Below, in pieces: positions 12,110 through 24,570 of a DNA stretch of 64,000 nucleotides. Source of the stretch: Saccharum officinarum (lineage: Eukaryota; Streptophyta; Magnoliopsida; Poales; Poaceae); the NCBI GenBank assembly GCA_020631735.1, contig CM036159.1, positions 24,157,511 through 24,221,510 on the forward strand. The letters are read 5' to 3'. The position numbers and the translations under genes are program-made. Positions within the stretch are counted from its first letter, which is position 1; each line of letters begins with the position of its first letter. The notes below the pieces were generated by a model, which saw only the letters and a list, made by a program, of their open reading frames with translations, was not told the origin of the DNA and searched no databases.

Positions 12110-12532
12110 GGGCATCTCCAAGAGTTTGGCATATAGGTTTGGCATCCTAAATTTTTTGGCAAAATGAGAAAAATACTTCTCCAATAGTGTGGTATCTGGA
12201 TTTGGTATCTTTGGCAAGTCAAATCTCGGTCAATTGCGCGCATATATGCGCGCGGGGCACCGGCCGCGCATCGTAGTTTCCTCGTGCTTAGCGGGGCTCT
12301 TCGTTCACTTAACGGGGCTCTTCGTTCGTTTAGCGGGGCTCTTCGTTCGCTTAGCGGGTCTCTTCGTTCGCTTAGCGGGTTTTTTCGTTTCGTTAGCGGG
12401 TTTTTGGGTTTTTGGAAACAAAATTTGCCAAACTGTTGGAGATGAGATCTTTTTTTCCTCCCCATATTATTTTGAGAGTTAGCGAACAACGAGATTTGAG
12501 AAACAAAATTTACCAAACTGTTAGAGATGTGC
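12110..12532. mobile_element. MITE with GGGCATCTCCAA...TTGGAGATG ends
   Basis: The left end GGGCATCTCCAAGAGTTTGG is matched inverted by CCAAACTGTTAGAGATG near 12510-12530, and by a second internal copy CCAAACTGTTGGAGATG near 12427-12445. Such ends are common in grass non-autonomous DNA transposons. The interior holds the 21-bp array listed separately. No transposase. Confidence 0.55.
12287..12405 (+). repeat. 21-bp tandem repeat inside the MITE
   Basis: About five to six units of 'ttagcggggctcttcgttcgc' with scattered substitutions. Because 21 is a multiple of three, one frame reads as a seven-residue repeat (RLAGLFV) without stops. This explains the open frames on both strands at 12103-12639; they are not evidence of a gene. 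Confidence 0.8.
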
Positions 12533-13559
12533 GCATAAATTAATGCCACGGACGTAAATAAATAAACGGATATAGCGCTGGAGTAGCATGATGATGTCCA
12601 AAGTGAAAGTTGCTCTTCATCATGGCCGCATTTTGCCACCTTTTTCGAACTAAAATTGCGTTATGCGAAATTTTTGCCATTGCGGTGAAACCCAAGTGAT
12701 ACTGTGAGAAGACGACGCAAATAAAGTAAACCCAAGTGAACTAAATTTGGCCGAGCCACAAGTCGTTGTCGTACAGTATATATAATTCGTATATATACGC
12801 GGCGCCGGCGGGGGCCGTACGCTGTCCACTGCCCGAGACGGCAGCGCGCCGTCGATGCGTTCGGTAGGTCGGCAGGCGGTGGCTCGACAGTGCCATGGAT
12901 GGTTCACATGAAAACTGGTGTGGCTTCGCGGTGCGTGTGGGCACGTACGCACGAGTGGTTAATAGTACGCGCGCGCTCCAGGCCAGGTCACGAGATGACG
13001 CCCGGCCCGGAGCCGTGACGTCGTGCAGCACCAGCAGCCGCGCCCGCAGGGTGCGAGGGCGTCCGCCGACCCGCCGGCCGGCTCGGCCGCACCGGTGAAA
13101 AACCACTAGATGCGTCTCCGAGGCGCGACCGGAATCGCGTGCAGGGGAGGGAGGATTCGCGGATCGTCATCGTTTACCAGCTCGCCCGGGCGCACCACCG
13201 ATCACTAATGACAGCTGGTACCTTTACAAAACTGCAAACGGTTCCATGTGCCAGCACAATTTGAGTTTGGGAATTGCTGACGCCCGAATGTCATTGCCCA
13301 GCAGAAACGCGCCGCACTTTTACCGTATCGCTACAATCTTTCACCATCTGCCTTGTCCCGCCACGCATGCGTACCCGGTCCCTGTCTGCCTCGCCCCGCC
13401 CCACCTTGCGCCCACCACTCCTTCCCCCTGACCCCTCTCTCTCCGCGTGAGCGGGACCTGGGAGCCGGGATGAGGACGAGCATGCCCCGTACGCAGGATC
13501 CCAGGCGCGCCGTGCGCCTCATCAGCCGGCCCCCGGCGCGTCGTGCCCCTTCCCCCAAC
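12533..13559. other. Intergenic, no gene recognised
   Basis: GC-rich around 12800-13160 and 13360-13560, with several short overlapping frames on both strands, none with a domain or consistent coding character. Confidence 0.4.
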
Positions 13560-13574
13560 GCTTAGGCCGTGGCC

Positions 13575-13945
13575 CCATGACTCTCTGAACATACCTCTGA
13601 AACACGAAACACTTGTAACACGGAACACTAGAATGCAACATATTTCTGAAGCAGATAAAACATTTAGAACATACACTTGCAACATATGTATGAAACATAT
13701 GCAACATCCAGATAAAACACTTGGAATTTGTAACATGGAAATACTTACTGCAACATAAGAATGAAACATTTAAATATTTTGGAACATACTCTTGCAACAT
13801 ATGTGTGAAACATATGCAACATCTAGATCAAAACGCTTATAACATACGTCTGAAAAGAGATGAAACACTTTGAACAAACGCTTACCTCTAAAACATCTGA
13901 AACACTTAAACATACATTTGCAACATATGCTTTTAGCGTAACATC
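13575..13945. repeat. Degenerate 'gaaacatatgcaacat' repeats
   Basis: Repeated words such as 'gcaacatatg', 'tgaaacat' and 'aaaacactt' fill the segment. A larger unit starting 'cttgcaacatatgt' at 13676 recurs at 13791 (115-bp spacing). Repeats of this style occur in subterminal parts of grass DNA transposons, but no ends were identified. Confidence 0.55.
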
Positions 13946-14597
13946 TCCTTGCTGCTTGGGAATGGAGGCTCGTTGGCGCATGGTGTTCACCGGTGTAGAG
14001 CTCGTCGGTGGTGCAGAACTCGCCGCTCCGGTGGAGAAGGCCGTGGTGGGTTTGGAGCGAGCTGTCCCCGCTCTGGTGGAAAAGGCGGTTGGCACGCTGG
14101 AGAAGGTTGCAGCGGGGCAGAGGCATTGTGGAGAGCGACGAAGGCAGGCGGCCATGCTTGGGCACAATGGAGAGGAAGGATGACGGCCGGCCGAGCGCGG
14201 TAGAGAGAGTCGTGGTCGAGCAAGCCGACGCGGTGTGAGTCTATTGGGATGTTTGGCCGGCGTCGTGGCCCAACAACGGTGGCGTCTGACGGATTCCTGT
14301 CCGATCGGATGCCCTGACCCAGTGTTTTCATTTGAGTTTCGGTGGTTTGCTCTTTAGCCTTTTAAGCACAAGCCAGCACAACGAATGTTGATTTTGGGCT
14401 TTTGACCTTTCACCTCTGTCCAAGTAGAATACGAACAGCCCAACAGCCCTCGCGGACATGTTGCCGCCAGCCGCGTTACGGTCGAGAGAAAGGTACGTCC
14501 TTCTGACGTCCATGATCTCACATCCCAATTACGCAAAGTACAACAAAGCAAATCCTAGACTACTTTTCAGAATTTTGGAATGAAGGGATTTTACAAA

Positions 14598-14868
14598 CCT
14601 TGTTTAGTTACCTGATTCGGGGGTGGACGAATTTGCACAGCGCCACCCCCGAATACTGTAGCACTTTGTTTTTTAGTGCAAAAAATTGTCCAAAAATTGA
14701 TTAATTAGACTCAAAATGTTCGTCTCGCAAAGTACAACAAAACTGTGCAATTAGTTTATAATTTCATCTACATTTAGTACTCCATGCATTTGCCAACATT
14801 TTGATGTGATAGGGAATCTTCTTTTTCATAGTGGAATTTGGGGTGAATTCTGGAATCTAAACAAGGCC
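14598..14868. mobile_element. MITE copy A (CCTTGTTTAG...CTAAACAAGGCC)
   Basis: Ends CCTTGTTTAGTTA and CTAAACAAGGCC are inverted repeats 271 bp apart. The interior shows the words 'tgtagcactttg', 'gactcaaaatgttcgtctcg' and 'gtgcaattagttt' that mark this grass family. Other copies in this window are at 14876, 37094, 37489, 45201, 45420 and 51715. Confidence 0.75.
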
Positions 14869-14875
14869 AAAAAAA

Positions 14876-15116
14876 AGGCTTATTTAGATTGCAAAAAATT
14901 CTAAACCGATGAATAGTATCACTTTCGTCTTATTTGGCAAATATTGTCCAATCGTGGACCAACTAGGCTCAAAAGATTTATCTCGTGATTTCCAATTAAA
15001 CTGTGTAATTAGTTATTTTTTTATCTACATTTAATGTTGCATGCATGCGTCCAAAGATTGATGTGATGGAGAGAGAGTGAAAAAATTCTAACTTTTGGGG
15101 TGCATCTAAACAAGGC
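14876..15116. mobile_element. MITE copy B, adjacent to copy A
   Basis: Starts GGCTTATTTAGATT and ends ATCTAAACAAGGC. It has the same internal words as copy A (tggcaaatattgtccaatc, gtgtaattagtta, catgcatgcgtccaaagatt) in the same orientation, only about 8 bp away. Confidence 0.7.
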
Positions 15117-16814
15117 GTTGGTAACAAGATGAGAAAAAGCAATTGAACAATGCCCTGCACCCACTGTTTTAGGATATGCTCTAAGTTTTGATCCCTTTAT
15201 TTAAGGAATGGGGGAAGCAAAGTGTATATAAGCCGAATATGAAACATTTATTATACCTTCAGTAACATTCACTGTGTACTGGTGCCGAGATTCATGAAGT
15301 GTTAGGGCTGGAACTTCAAATGCAAGTGCTTGTCAACGAATCATATGTACAGTTACCGGTACCTGAAACGAACTAACACCACAACAGAGATCGAAATCAT
15401 TGACTGAGCGATTTGGAAATCACATGGGAGAGGCATGGCACCAACCACTGCACTCACACATTGTGTCTTTCAGCGTTTGGGTCACGTACAGGAAACAAGG
15501 GAGCTACCCAAATTCTTTCGTCTCCAACAGCGAAGGCAAATCCGCTCTCCCACGCGGCTGCCTTTCTCTCTTCCTCTCTCTCCCACGCGGCACATGGTGA
15601 CGGTGACGATGTGGGGCAACGGGGCGCGCTAGCGCTGGCGTGGCGCTCGGAGCTCGCCCCGCGGCCCGGATCCGGCCCCCCTCCCTCGCCTTCTTCTTCC
15701 CCGACCCTCCCTCTCCCGGATCCGGCGGAGCTCGCGCCCGGCGGAGCTTGGAGGCGGAGCTCGCTGAGGTCGAGCTCTACGGCGACGTCAGCGGCGTTTT
15801 CGCAGACCACGGCGGCGGCAGCGCGGGGCCCCAACTGCGGCGGCGAAGGGAGGTTGAGGGAGGAGCTCGCGGGCCCCCCAACTACGCTCGCCGGAGGTCG
15901 CAGGGTTCGCCAGAGCACCTCCACCGGTCGGAGAGGGAGGAGCGGCACCGGGATGGGAGGTGCCCGAAGCTGCTCGCCGGCCGAGAGAGGGAGAGAAGAC
16001 GCGAGCGGGCCACCACCGCACGTTTGCGTCGCGAGGAGAGAGGAGATGCATTCTGCCTATCGTTTGGGCTGGTACCCAAAATGGGTCAGGTGTATAGGTC
16101 ATCTGTTGGAGGGTAATTTGGGCAGGCAAAAGCACTGTAGGAGATGCATTTTGGGTTTGGGTCCTGGTGTTGGAGACAGTCTTAGGAACCTCATACATAC
16201 TCTGCCTTTTAACTCCATTTCCTGAGAGAGAGGATGGGGTGGGGGCTTCTGTTGTTTGGGCAGGAGCGGAAGACTTGCAAGTTGCGACAGCACCGCAGTT
16301 CAATATATAGCGGCGGACCGGCGGTGCAGGGCGTATGCGCGCCGGTTGGGCGTTGTACATTTATTTTTCAACTTTTATTTAAGTATTTATCTCATATCAG
16401 TTAAAAACTAAATATTTTAAAATTATAAGTAGTAACTTTCCCACGGCGAGTACTTGGTACCCGTGGTTAACCTCAAGCCAGCTCTTTTAAGATGGAGAAA
16501 GAATCAGTACGCTTGCTCGGCTGCCTACAAAGCTGAGCTTTTTACGCTATTGCTGCCGTTGTGGGAAGGATACATCTCACACAACTACTGTAGAAACAAC
16601 CACTGCCAGTGGCTTCACAAGTAGCCAAATAGACCTAAAATATCAAAACCTAAAAAAGAGAAACATGTTAGCGATAATACATAGAAAAAGTAAATTGCAT
16701 CAAATCTATTCTATTTCTATATTATAAAAGAACAAAGAAACAAAAATATCTCTTTCTTTAAGATATCCTACTCTTTTGGATGTATTTCAACTTGAGATCC
16801 TACTTTTTCTCCTC
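15117..16814. other. Intergenic; GC-rich island at 15590-16050, no gene recognised
   Basis: The island is rich in 'ggagctcg' words and produces long open frames on both strands (up to 270 codons at 15413-16225), all with the arginine/proline/serine composition of shifted GC-rich DNA and no domain. The words recur at 7411-7560, suggesting a shared repeat. The rest is AT-rich. Confidence 0.4.
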
Positions 16815-16944
16815 TTAGTTCATTTCAGAAAATTACTTCAAAGAGTTACCATAAAATTAACTCTTAGTATAAAACTATCTTAGTTCATTTCAGAAAATCA
16901 CTTCAAAGAGTTACCATAAAATTAACTCTTAGTAGAAAACTATT
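16815..16944. repeat. 65-bp tandem duplication
   Basis: 'ttagttcatttcagaaaatt' at 16815 recurs at 16880 with the following 'cttcaaagagttacc' block. The copies differ at only a few positions. Confidence 0.8.
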
Positions 16945-17068
16945 TAGCAAAACACCTACATTCATCCTAGAAGCTTCCCTTAGTCCCTCAGTGCCCCACA
17001 ATGTTATGGCTTGCCACAAGCGGTGTGTGATGGATTTTGGCGGGACTCGATGCTGTGCAATGGGACAT

Positions 17069-17390
17069 AACCTAATAGCGGACGGTAACATGGACGATCT
17101 GATTTGCGAAAACTGAAAACGAGATGACATGGTAGTTTCAAATATGGAAAAGAAAAAATTGAGATAGCCTGTTGTACTACTTTATTTTTTTGGAGGATTT
17201 TCTATTTTAGATAATGCTATAAGACAGAACCTAATAGCGGATGGTAACATGGACGATCTAATTTGCGAAAAATGAAAACGAGATGACATGGTAGTTTCAA
17301 ATATGGAAAAGAAAAAATTGAGATAGCCTGTTGTACTACTCTATTTTTTGTAGGATTTTCTATTTTAGATTAGATAATGCTATAAATCGT
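17069..17390. repeat. 159-bp tandem duplication
   Basis: The block starting 'aacctaatagcgg' at 17069 is repeated at 17228, including 'acatggacgatct' and 'ttgagatagcctgttg', with few differences. No coding content. Confidence 0.85.
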
Positions 17391-17414
17391 GAAATGTAGT
17401 ATCTATTTTTAAAA

Positions 17415-17831
17415 ACTAGCAAATATGCACGTGCGACACGCACGTGTTTATAAAAACTATTTCAAAACAATAGAAATGTTATTTGAATTGTCGATGTATA
17501 ATAAAGGTAGATGACAATTGTTTATTTGATTTGATCGGGGATTATGACTTTATTAACGATTTACTAATGATGTAATAAGATTGTGCATAAATAAATTGAT
17601 ATAAAATAATGTAATATAAATAAACAAGCACCCCTAGATGCAAAATAATTATGACTTAAATAAAATAAAGTAGTAAAAGTTTATTTAGCAGGTCCATCTA
17701 TATATAACTTTTTTTCTTTTTAGTCCCATAAACAACTGTAACTTTATTTTTTTCTTTTTAATTGCTAATACATACACGGGGCTAGACTTAAAACTTGTGC
17801 ACCACGTGCAACGCACACGCACATCTCTAGT
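17415..17831. mobile_element. 417-bp TIR element (ACTAG...CTAGT)
   Basis: The left end ACTAGCAAATATGCACGTGC and the reverse complement of the right end ACTAGAGATGTGCGTGTGCG form an imperfect TIR of about 30 bp. The AT-rich interior has no coding frame. Related words occur at 40295 and 42286. Superfamily uncertain. Confidence 0.5.
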
Positions 17832-18334
17832 AAAAAAAACGTGACTCAGTGGAGTACATTAGCACATGCCGTCGTCGCGGCGGGCCGGTGGCTGGTGGAT
17901 ACTGTAGATGCCCCTGGTCCGTGGGCGCTGCCCCATTGCCAGCATTGGATGCCAAATCGCGTTGACAAAAACCGTGCACGGGTGAATGGGATCGACCGAC
18001 TCGATGCCACTGCATGTATGCATGCACGCCCGCCCGCCCGCCCTGCCCGCCGCCGCCGCCGCGTCGGCCTGTCTGCATGTCGTCGAACGGCCGAGTCACT
18101 GGAGTCAGTAATACATGCACGGCCGCAGCACCGTCGTCGTCCACGCCGACCGACGCCCTTAGCCCCTCACCATACGTCGTCACCCAGCGAGTCAGGACGA
18201 TGCGCGCGCGAGTACCATGGACTGCATGGACAACGACGACGTGTGCCTGCTGACAACGACGACGATCGATCACGGCCGCTCTGCCCGTGCCGTCCGGCCG
18301 GCGCCCCGGCCCGCGATCGACCGAGAGGGCAGTT
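17832..18334. other. GC-rich flank of the CACTA element, no gene recognised
   Basis: Overlapping open frames on both strands (17827-18413) are histidine/arginine/proline-rich shadows of a 'cgacgacg'-type sequence. The flank right of the CACTA (29794-30240) has similar base composition, consistent with one locus split by the insertion. Confidence 0.35.
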
Positions 18335-18394
18335 CACTGCTACACAACTGACCTTTCGTCGATCGCTTAAAATACCTTTAGTCTCGACGATTTC

Positions 18395-18625
18395 GGCGAC
18401 CGGGACTAAATAGACTTTTAGTTCCGGTTGGTGTTACCAACCGGGACTAAAGGTCCCTCGCCAACGGCTCTGTTGTCAGGCGCTGTCGGGAGAGACCTTT
18501 AGTCCCGGTTAGTAGTCCCGGTCGGTTCCACGGACCGGGACTACAGCTTTTGTCCCGGTCCATGGCACCGACCGGGACTATAGGACTAGATTTAGTCCCG
18601 GTTGGTGTTACCAACCGGGATTAAA
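18395..18625. repeat. Left subterminal hairpin repeats of the CACTA
   Basis: CCGGTTGGTGTTACCAACCGG (near 18424 and 18599) is a near-perfect hairpin with CTTTAGT/ACTAAAG extensions. Further TTAGTCCCGG and CCGGGACTA words are interspersed. In CACTA elements such repeats are binding sites of the element-coded DNA-binding protein; here they also supply inverted repeats able to form small-RNA precursors. Confidence 0.8.
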
Positions 18626-18634
18626 ACATTCCCC

Positions 18635-18640
18635 TATAAA
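18635..18640 (+). promoter_or_regulatory. TATA box of the TNP2-type gene
   Basis: TATAAA follows the subterminal repeats by about 15 bp and precedes a CT-rich leader (18650-18720). The first start codon at 19272 lies just after a TGCAG acceptor, suggesting a leader intron of roughly 0.5 kb. Confidence 0.55.
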
Positions 18641-19271
18641 TTAAACCTCCCTCTTTTTCCTCCCTGCCCGAGTCCTTCCTTGTTCATATTCTTGTTGCTT
18701 GTTCTTCCATTGTTTTTGCTTGTCTCATCTCCGGCGATCAATCCACTTCAAACGCTTCTACGCCGTCGTCGATTTGTTTGAAAGGTTGCTAGCTTCATCC
18801 TCCTATGTTTTAGCAGCACCATATGTAAATCCATGTTATATATGGCTATTTTATTTCATATTGCTAACTCCAATCACTTTTTATGTTTGAATTTTTATGA
18901 ACGATGCTAATTATAGTACCTAGAAAGTAGTATACGCATATAATGTTTAGTTCTATTATAGACTTTTTAGGATACTTTTTACTTTAATTTGTTCAAGCTC
19001 TCATTTTAAAATATTAAATAATGTTGATTCTTTGTAATTTTGAAACAAATTTATTTTAACTTTAAAAATTCTTCAAATTAATTTTATTTAGAGATAAAAT
19101 TACACCTTTTAATAGAAAAATACAAATTTTATGATTTTGCTATCTTTTTATTAACGTCCACAAATTAATTTTATGAAATGATGAACCACTTATAAAATTT
19201 TAAACTCAATTAGACAAGGTTGTGCCGCGCTCTTTTCTCATGCTGGGCTTTTAATTATGTGATGTCATATA

Positions 19272-22200
19272 ATGCAGATAATGACACGCCATTGGATGTA
19301 CAATGCTGATCGCCGCTCCAACGAGTTCATTGAGGGAGTGCGAGAATTCTGCAGAGTGGCAGAGAAAAACAAGCGGTATGGTTTTATGTGCTGCCCATGT
19401 GCCGTGTGTATGAATTTGAAAGAATTTTGTAGCTCAAGAAGTATTCACTTGCACTTGTTCAAGTCGGGTTTCATGTCAAACTACATTTGTTGGACCAAGC
19501 ACGGAGAGATCGGGGTTATGATGGAAGAAGGTGAAGAAGAACAAGCGGACCCTGACGATGTTTTTACTCAATACTGTGACTTCGTGATGGAGGAAGTTGA
19601 AGAAGAGGCGGATGCAGAAAACAGTATCGCTGAAGATGACGATGCTCTTAGTGATGTCATTAATGACGCACAGAGAGATTGTAAAAGTGAAAAGGAGAAG
19701 CTAAGTTTGACCAAATGCTACAGGATCACAAGAAGTTACTCTACCCATCGGCCGAAGATGGGTAGAAAAAGCTAGACACAATACTGGAGTTGTTACAGTG
19801 GAAGGCAGAAAATGGTATATCTAACAAGGCATTTGGGAAATTATTGAAGATCCAAAAAAATGCTTCCGAAGCCTAATGAATTGCCCACCACTACATACGA
19901 AGCAAAAAGAAGATCGTCTGCCCTTTAGGATTACAAATCGAGAAGATACATGCATGTCCTAATGACTGCATCCTGTACCGTAGCGTTCACGAGAATTTAG
20001 ATGAATACCCTGTTTGCCATGCGTCACGGTACAAGATCTTGCGAGATGATCCTGGCGATGTTGAGGATGAAGAACGTCTAAAGAAGAGAATCTCTGCCAA
20101 GGTTATGTGGTATGCTCAAATAATTCCATGCCTAAAATGACTATTCAAAAACAAGGAGCACGCAAAGTTGTTGCGATGGCACAAAGAAGACCGTAAGGTG
20201 GACAACATATTGAGACACCCTGCAGATGGGTCCCAGTAGAGAGAAATAGATAGAGAATTCCCAGACTTTACAGATGACGCAAGAAACCTAAGGTTCGCAT
20301 TGAGTACGGATGGATTTAATTCTTTTGGGGACAAGAGCTCTAGTCATAGCACTTGGCCCGTTACTCTATGTATCTACAACCTTCCTCCATGGTTGTGCAT
20401 GAAGTGAAAGTTCATTATGATGCCAGTGCTCATCCAAGGCCCGAAGCAACCTGGCAATGACATCGATGTCTACCTGAGGCCATTAGTTGAGGAACTCCAG
20501 CTGCTATGGAGCAAACCAGGTGTGCGTGTGTGGGATGAGTACAAACAGAAAGAATTCGACCTGCGAGTATTGTTGTTCGTGACAATCAATGATTGGCCAG
20601 CTCTAAGTAATCTTTCAGGACAGACAAATAAGGGATATAATGTATGCACCCATTGTTTTGGTGACCTTGAGGCTGTCTATTTAAAAAAATATCGAAAGGT
20701 CGTGTACCTTGGCTATCGTCGATTTCTTGCTAAGAACCACCAGTTGAGAAAGAAAGGCAAACATTTTAAAGGTATGATAGAACACCGATCCAAGTCAAGC
20801 AACCGAGATGGGGCAGAGGTATTCAAGATGGTCAAGGATTTGAAAGTAGTGTTTGGAAAGGGATAAGGCAGTGAACCTGTTCCAAAAGACGCTTCGGGGC
20901 GCGCCCTAATGTGGAAAAAGAAGTCAATATTTTAGGACCTACCATATTGGAAAGACCTTGAGGTCTGCCACTCGATCGACGTGATGCATCTGATAAATAA
21001 TCTTTGTGTCAATCTCCTAGGGTTCATGGGTGTGTTTGGAAAGCCTAAGGATAGGCACGAGAGGACTTGAAGCGCATGAAAGAACGAGACAACCTGCATC
21101 CAGAGAAGACAGATGATGGACGTTATTACTTAAGACCTGCTAGCTACACTCTTAGCAATGAGGAGAAGGAAAGCATGTTTGTGTGCCTAAGCAGCATCAA
21201 AGTCACATCTGGGTTCTCCTCCAATATAAAGCATATAATAAATGTGCCGGAGAAGAAATTTGTCAACTTAAAATCGCACGACTGTCATATGATTATGACG
21301 CAACTACTTTCGGTTGCCTTAAGAGGAATTCTACCTCCACATGTACGTCTGGCCACTGTGAAGCTGTGTGCATTCCTCAATGCAATTTCTCAGAAGGCAA
21401 TCAATCCTTTTGATCTAGCTACTCTACAGAATGATGTGGTTCAATGTCTTGTCAGCTTTGAGTTGGTGTTCCCTCCATCCTTCTTTGATATCATGACACA
21501 TCTTCTAGTTCATCTGGTCAAAGAGATTAATATCATGGGTCCTGTGTTCCTACACAACGTGTTTTCCTTAGAGAGATTTATGGGTGTACTGAAAAAATAT
21601 GTTCACCAGTGGGGTCGGCCAGAAGGAAGCATTGCCAAAGGATACGGGACAGAGGAGGTCATTGAGTTCTGTGTGGACTTCATTCTTGACCTTGACCCAA
21701 TTGGTCTTCCTGAATCACGGTATGAGGGGAGACTTGGTGGAAAGGGTACACTAGGAAAGTAAACATATATCAGCCAGGGTGATGATTCTTTCAATAAAAC
21801 GCACTACACAGTTCTTCGAAACTTCACTATGGTGGAACCGTATATTGAGAAACACATGAATTTTATACGATCCGAGAATTCTGGGAAGAATGAGGAGTAG
21901 ATTATGCATCATCACATGGAGACATTCGGTGATTGGTTGCACAAAAAATGTCAGGGTGATAAAACTATTGGAGATGAACTGTATTTGTTGGCTAGACAAC
22001 CAGCGTGGCACGTCCTCACGTACAAAGGGTACGAGATAAATGGAAATACATTTTACACCATATCCCAAGATAAAAAGAGTACCAACCAAAATAGTGGTGT
22101 CTGCGTGGATGCTACGGAACCAAATAGGAACATAAACACATATTATGGTCGCATAGAGGAGATTTGAGAACTAGACTATGCATATAATTTTAAAGTCCCT

Positions 22201-22620
22201 CTATTCCGATGCCAATGGGTGAAGATGAACGGAGGGGTATCAGTCGATAAGGAGTACGGAATGACAATAGTGGACCTCAATAATATTGGGTATAGAAATG
22301 ATCCATTCGTCCTTGCTGCTGATGTGAATCAGGTGTTCTATGTGAAAGACATGTCTACAAAACCCATGAGAGGGAAACACGACAAGAAAAAAACCAACGA
22401 GCCAAAACGCCACATAGTTCTTACAGGGAAAAGAAACGTCGTGGGAATTGAAGACAAGTCAGACGTGTCAGAGGATTATGAAAAGGATGAACGAATCCCA
22501 CCCTTCTGTGTGGCCAAAGACCCAAGCATCCTGCTCGCTGCTCATGACACTCCATGGTTACAGAATGATCATAACCAAGGACATTACGTCAAGAAAAAGT
22601 TTACCACTGTACCCACTTGA
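19272..22620 (+). pseudogene. CACTA transposase (TNP2 type), broken
   Basis: Encodes the transposase that would recognise and cut the element ends. Domains in order: the transposase-associated N terminus (19272-19560, with W-M-Y, a CPC-x2-C cluster, HL and a W-x-HGE end); a bridge (19780-20410, 'KIHACPNDCILYR'); the Transposase_21/TNP2 core (20417-20950, 'MMPVLIQGPKQPGND'); a DUF4218-like part (21067-21762, 'VFSLERFMGVLKKYV'); and a DUF4216-like C-terminal part (21904-22620, 'YYGRIEEI' and 'VPLFRCQWV'). The reading is interrupted by stops at 20138, 20237, 20405, 20864, 20933, 21898 and 22165 and by frame changes near 19740 and 21055. Family identity is clear; activity is very unlikely. Confidence 0.9.
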
Positions 22621-22727
22621 TATAGGTAGTGAACTCAAATTAATAATGTGTATTTCACATCTTGTGTAATATAATTGTAACATTATGTGTTGAAAATTCA
22701 AATTTGAGTGGTTCAAACTTTGCCATA

Positions 22728-24230
22728 TGTGGGAATTGTGGATTTTTAACTACACTTTGCCAACACTTTGTCAAATATAAAAATGGTCTATGTATGAAAT
22801 GTAGATCTTGATGAGTGGAACAATATTGGTACTCATGACTTTTCCAGTCAAGACCATCCAGGGTTCCGAAAACCAGCGTTTAGCTATGAATTCTTTCAAA
22901 ATTCAAAATTGAGTGGTTCAAAATTTTACAAATTAAAAGTTGACCATTAGAATAAATGTAGGTCTTGATGAGTGGAACAAACTTTTTATTCATGTGTTTT
23001 CCATTCGAGACCATCTAGGGTTCGGTCAAAGTGTGTTTTTCTGAAAACCAATGTTTTGACTTTGGTCAAACCTGGTCAAATGACCTATTTGATGACTTCA
23101 AATAAAAAACTTTTGAATACCAAGTTGTTAGAGCTCATCAAGATCTACATTTAATATATGGACTATATTTTCATCTGGATAAATTTTAGCAAGTCCCAGG
23201 CACATGTTTTCAAAATCGAAGATGAGTTTTGGTCAGACTTGGTCAAATGACAGACTAAATGACTTGAAATGAAAAACTTTGGAATACCAAGTTGTTAGAG
23301 CTCATCAAGATCCAAACTTTTTATATAGACAATTTTTCCTATTTGAAAAAGTTTAAATAAACAATACTCACTAAATCTTGAATCTCACACAAACTATATG
23401 AACTATATGTGGGAATTGTGGATTGTCAACTACACTTTGCCAACACTTTGTCAAAAGCAAAATGGTCGATCTTGATGAGTGGAACAGACTTTGTATTCAT
23501 GACTTTTCCAGTCAAGACCATCCAAGATTCCGAAAACCGGCGTTTGGCTATGAATTCTTTTAAAATTCAAAATTGAGTGGTTCAAACTTTTACAAATAAA
23601 AAGTTGACTATTAGACCAAATGTAGGTCTTGATGATTGGAACAAACTTTGTATTCATGAGTTTTCCATTCGAGACCATCCAGGGTTAGGTCAAAGTGTGT
23701 TTCTAAAAACCATTGTTTTGACTTTGGTCAAACTTGGTCAAATGACCTATTTGATGACTTCAAATGAAAAACTTTTGAATACCAAGTTATTAGAGCTCAT
23801 AAAGATCTACATTTTATACATGGACCATATTTTCATCTGGATAAATTTTAGCAAGTCCTAAGCACATGTTTTCAAAATCGAAGACGGGTTTTGGTCAGAC
23901 TTGGTCAAATGACAGACTAAATGACTTAAAATAAAAAACTTTGGAATACCAAGTTGTTAGAGCTCATCAAGATCCAAACTTTTTATATAGACCATTTTTC
24001 TATTTGAAAATTTTTAAATAAACAATACTCACCTAATCTTGAATCTCACACAAACTATATGAAACTATATGTGGGAATTGTGGATTTTCAACTACACTTT
24101 GCCAACACTTTGTCAAATGCAAAAATGGTCTATATATGAAATGTAGATCTTGATGAGTGGAACAAACTTTGTATTCATGACTTTTCCAGTCGAGACCATC
24201 TAGGGTTCCAAAAATCGATGTGTATCTCTG
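22728..24230. repeat. About 670-bp repeats between the two CACTA genes
   Basis: 'tgtgggaattgtggat' begins units at 22728, 23408 and 24070 (periods 680 and 662); the third unit is cut short near 24230. Each unit carries 'gatcttgatgagtggaaca' and 'ttttccagtc' style words, partly repeated within the unit. The block is noncoding and separates the transposase gene from the second promoter. Confidence 0.8.
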
Positions 24231-24570
24231 AAAATTTTAAATTTTCAACTTTAGACAATTAATGTCGCGCATTTGGATAATTATTATTGAAGAAACAAAA
24301 GTTTAACATCCAAATGACCCAAAAACAAATTTTCTATCAAAAGCCAATAATTTTATATATTTTAATTGCCCATTATATTTTTACATTAACACAATATTCA
24401 TTATAAATAACATTTATTTTGGATAATATGAAATATTTGAAAAAAAATAGTGTTTACAATTTATGTAATGCACAATAGAGTCAAACTAAACTAATGTGTA
24501 TTTTTGAAAAATTTTATGATAAATATTTAATTTACTATGCATTTAGAAAGATGAAAGGAAAAAAGGTGAG
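24231..24570. other. AT-rich spacer inside the CACTA element
   Basis: No coding frame and no repeat boundary seen between the 670-bp units and the internal promoter block. Confidence 0.4.

Noticed and set aside
12103..12639. 178-codon minus-strand frame with heptad-like repeats
   Set aside because: Explained by a 21-bp tandem array inside a MITE, divisible by three.
15413..16225. 270-codon plus-strand open frame
   Set aside because: Composition is that of shifted GC-rich DNA, other strands and frames are equally open, and no domain or splice context was seen.
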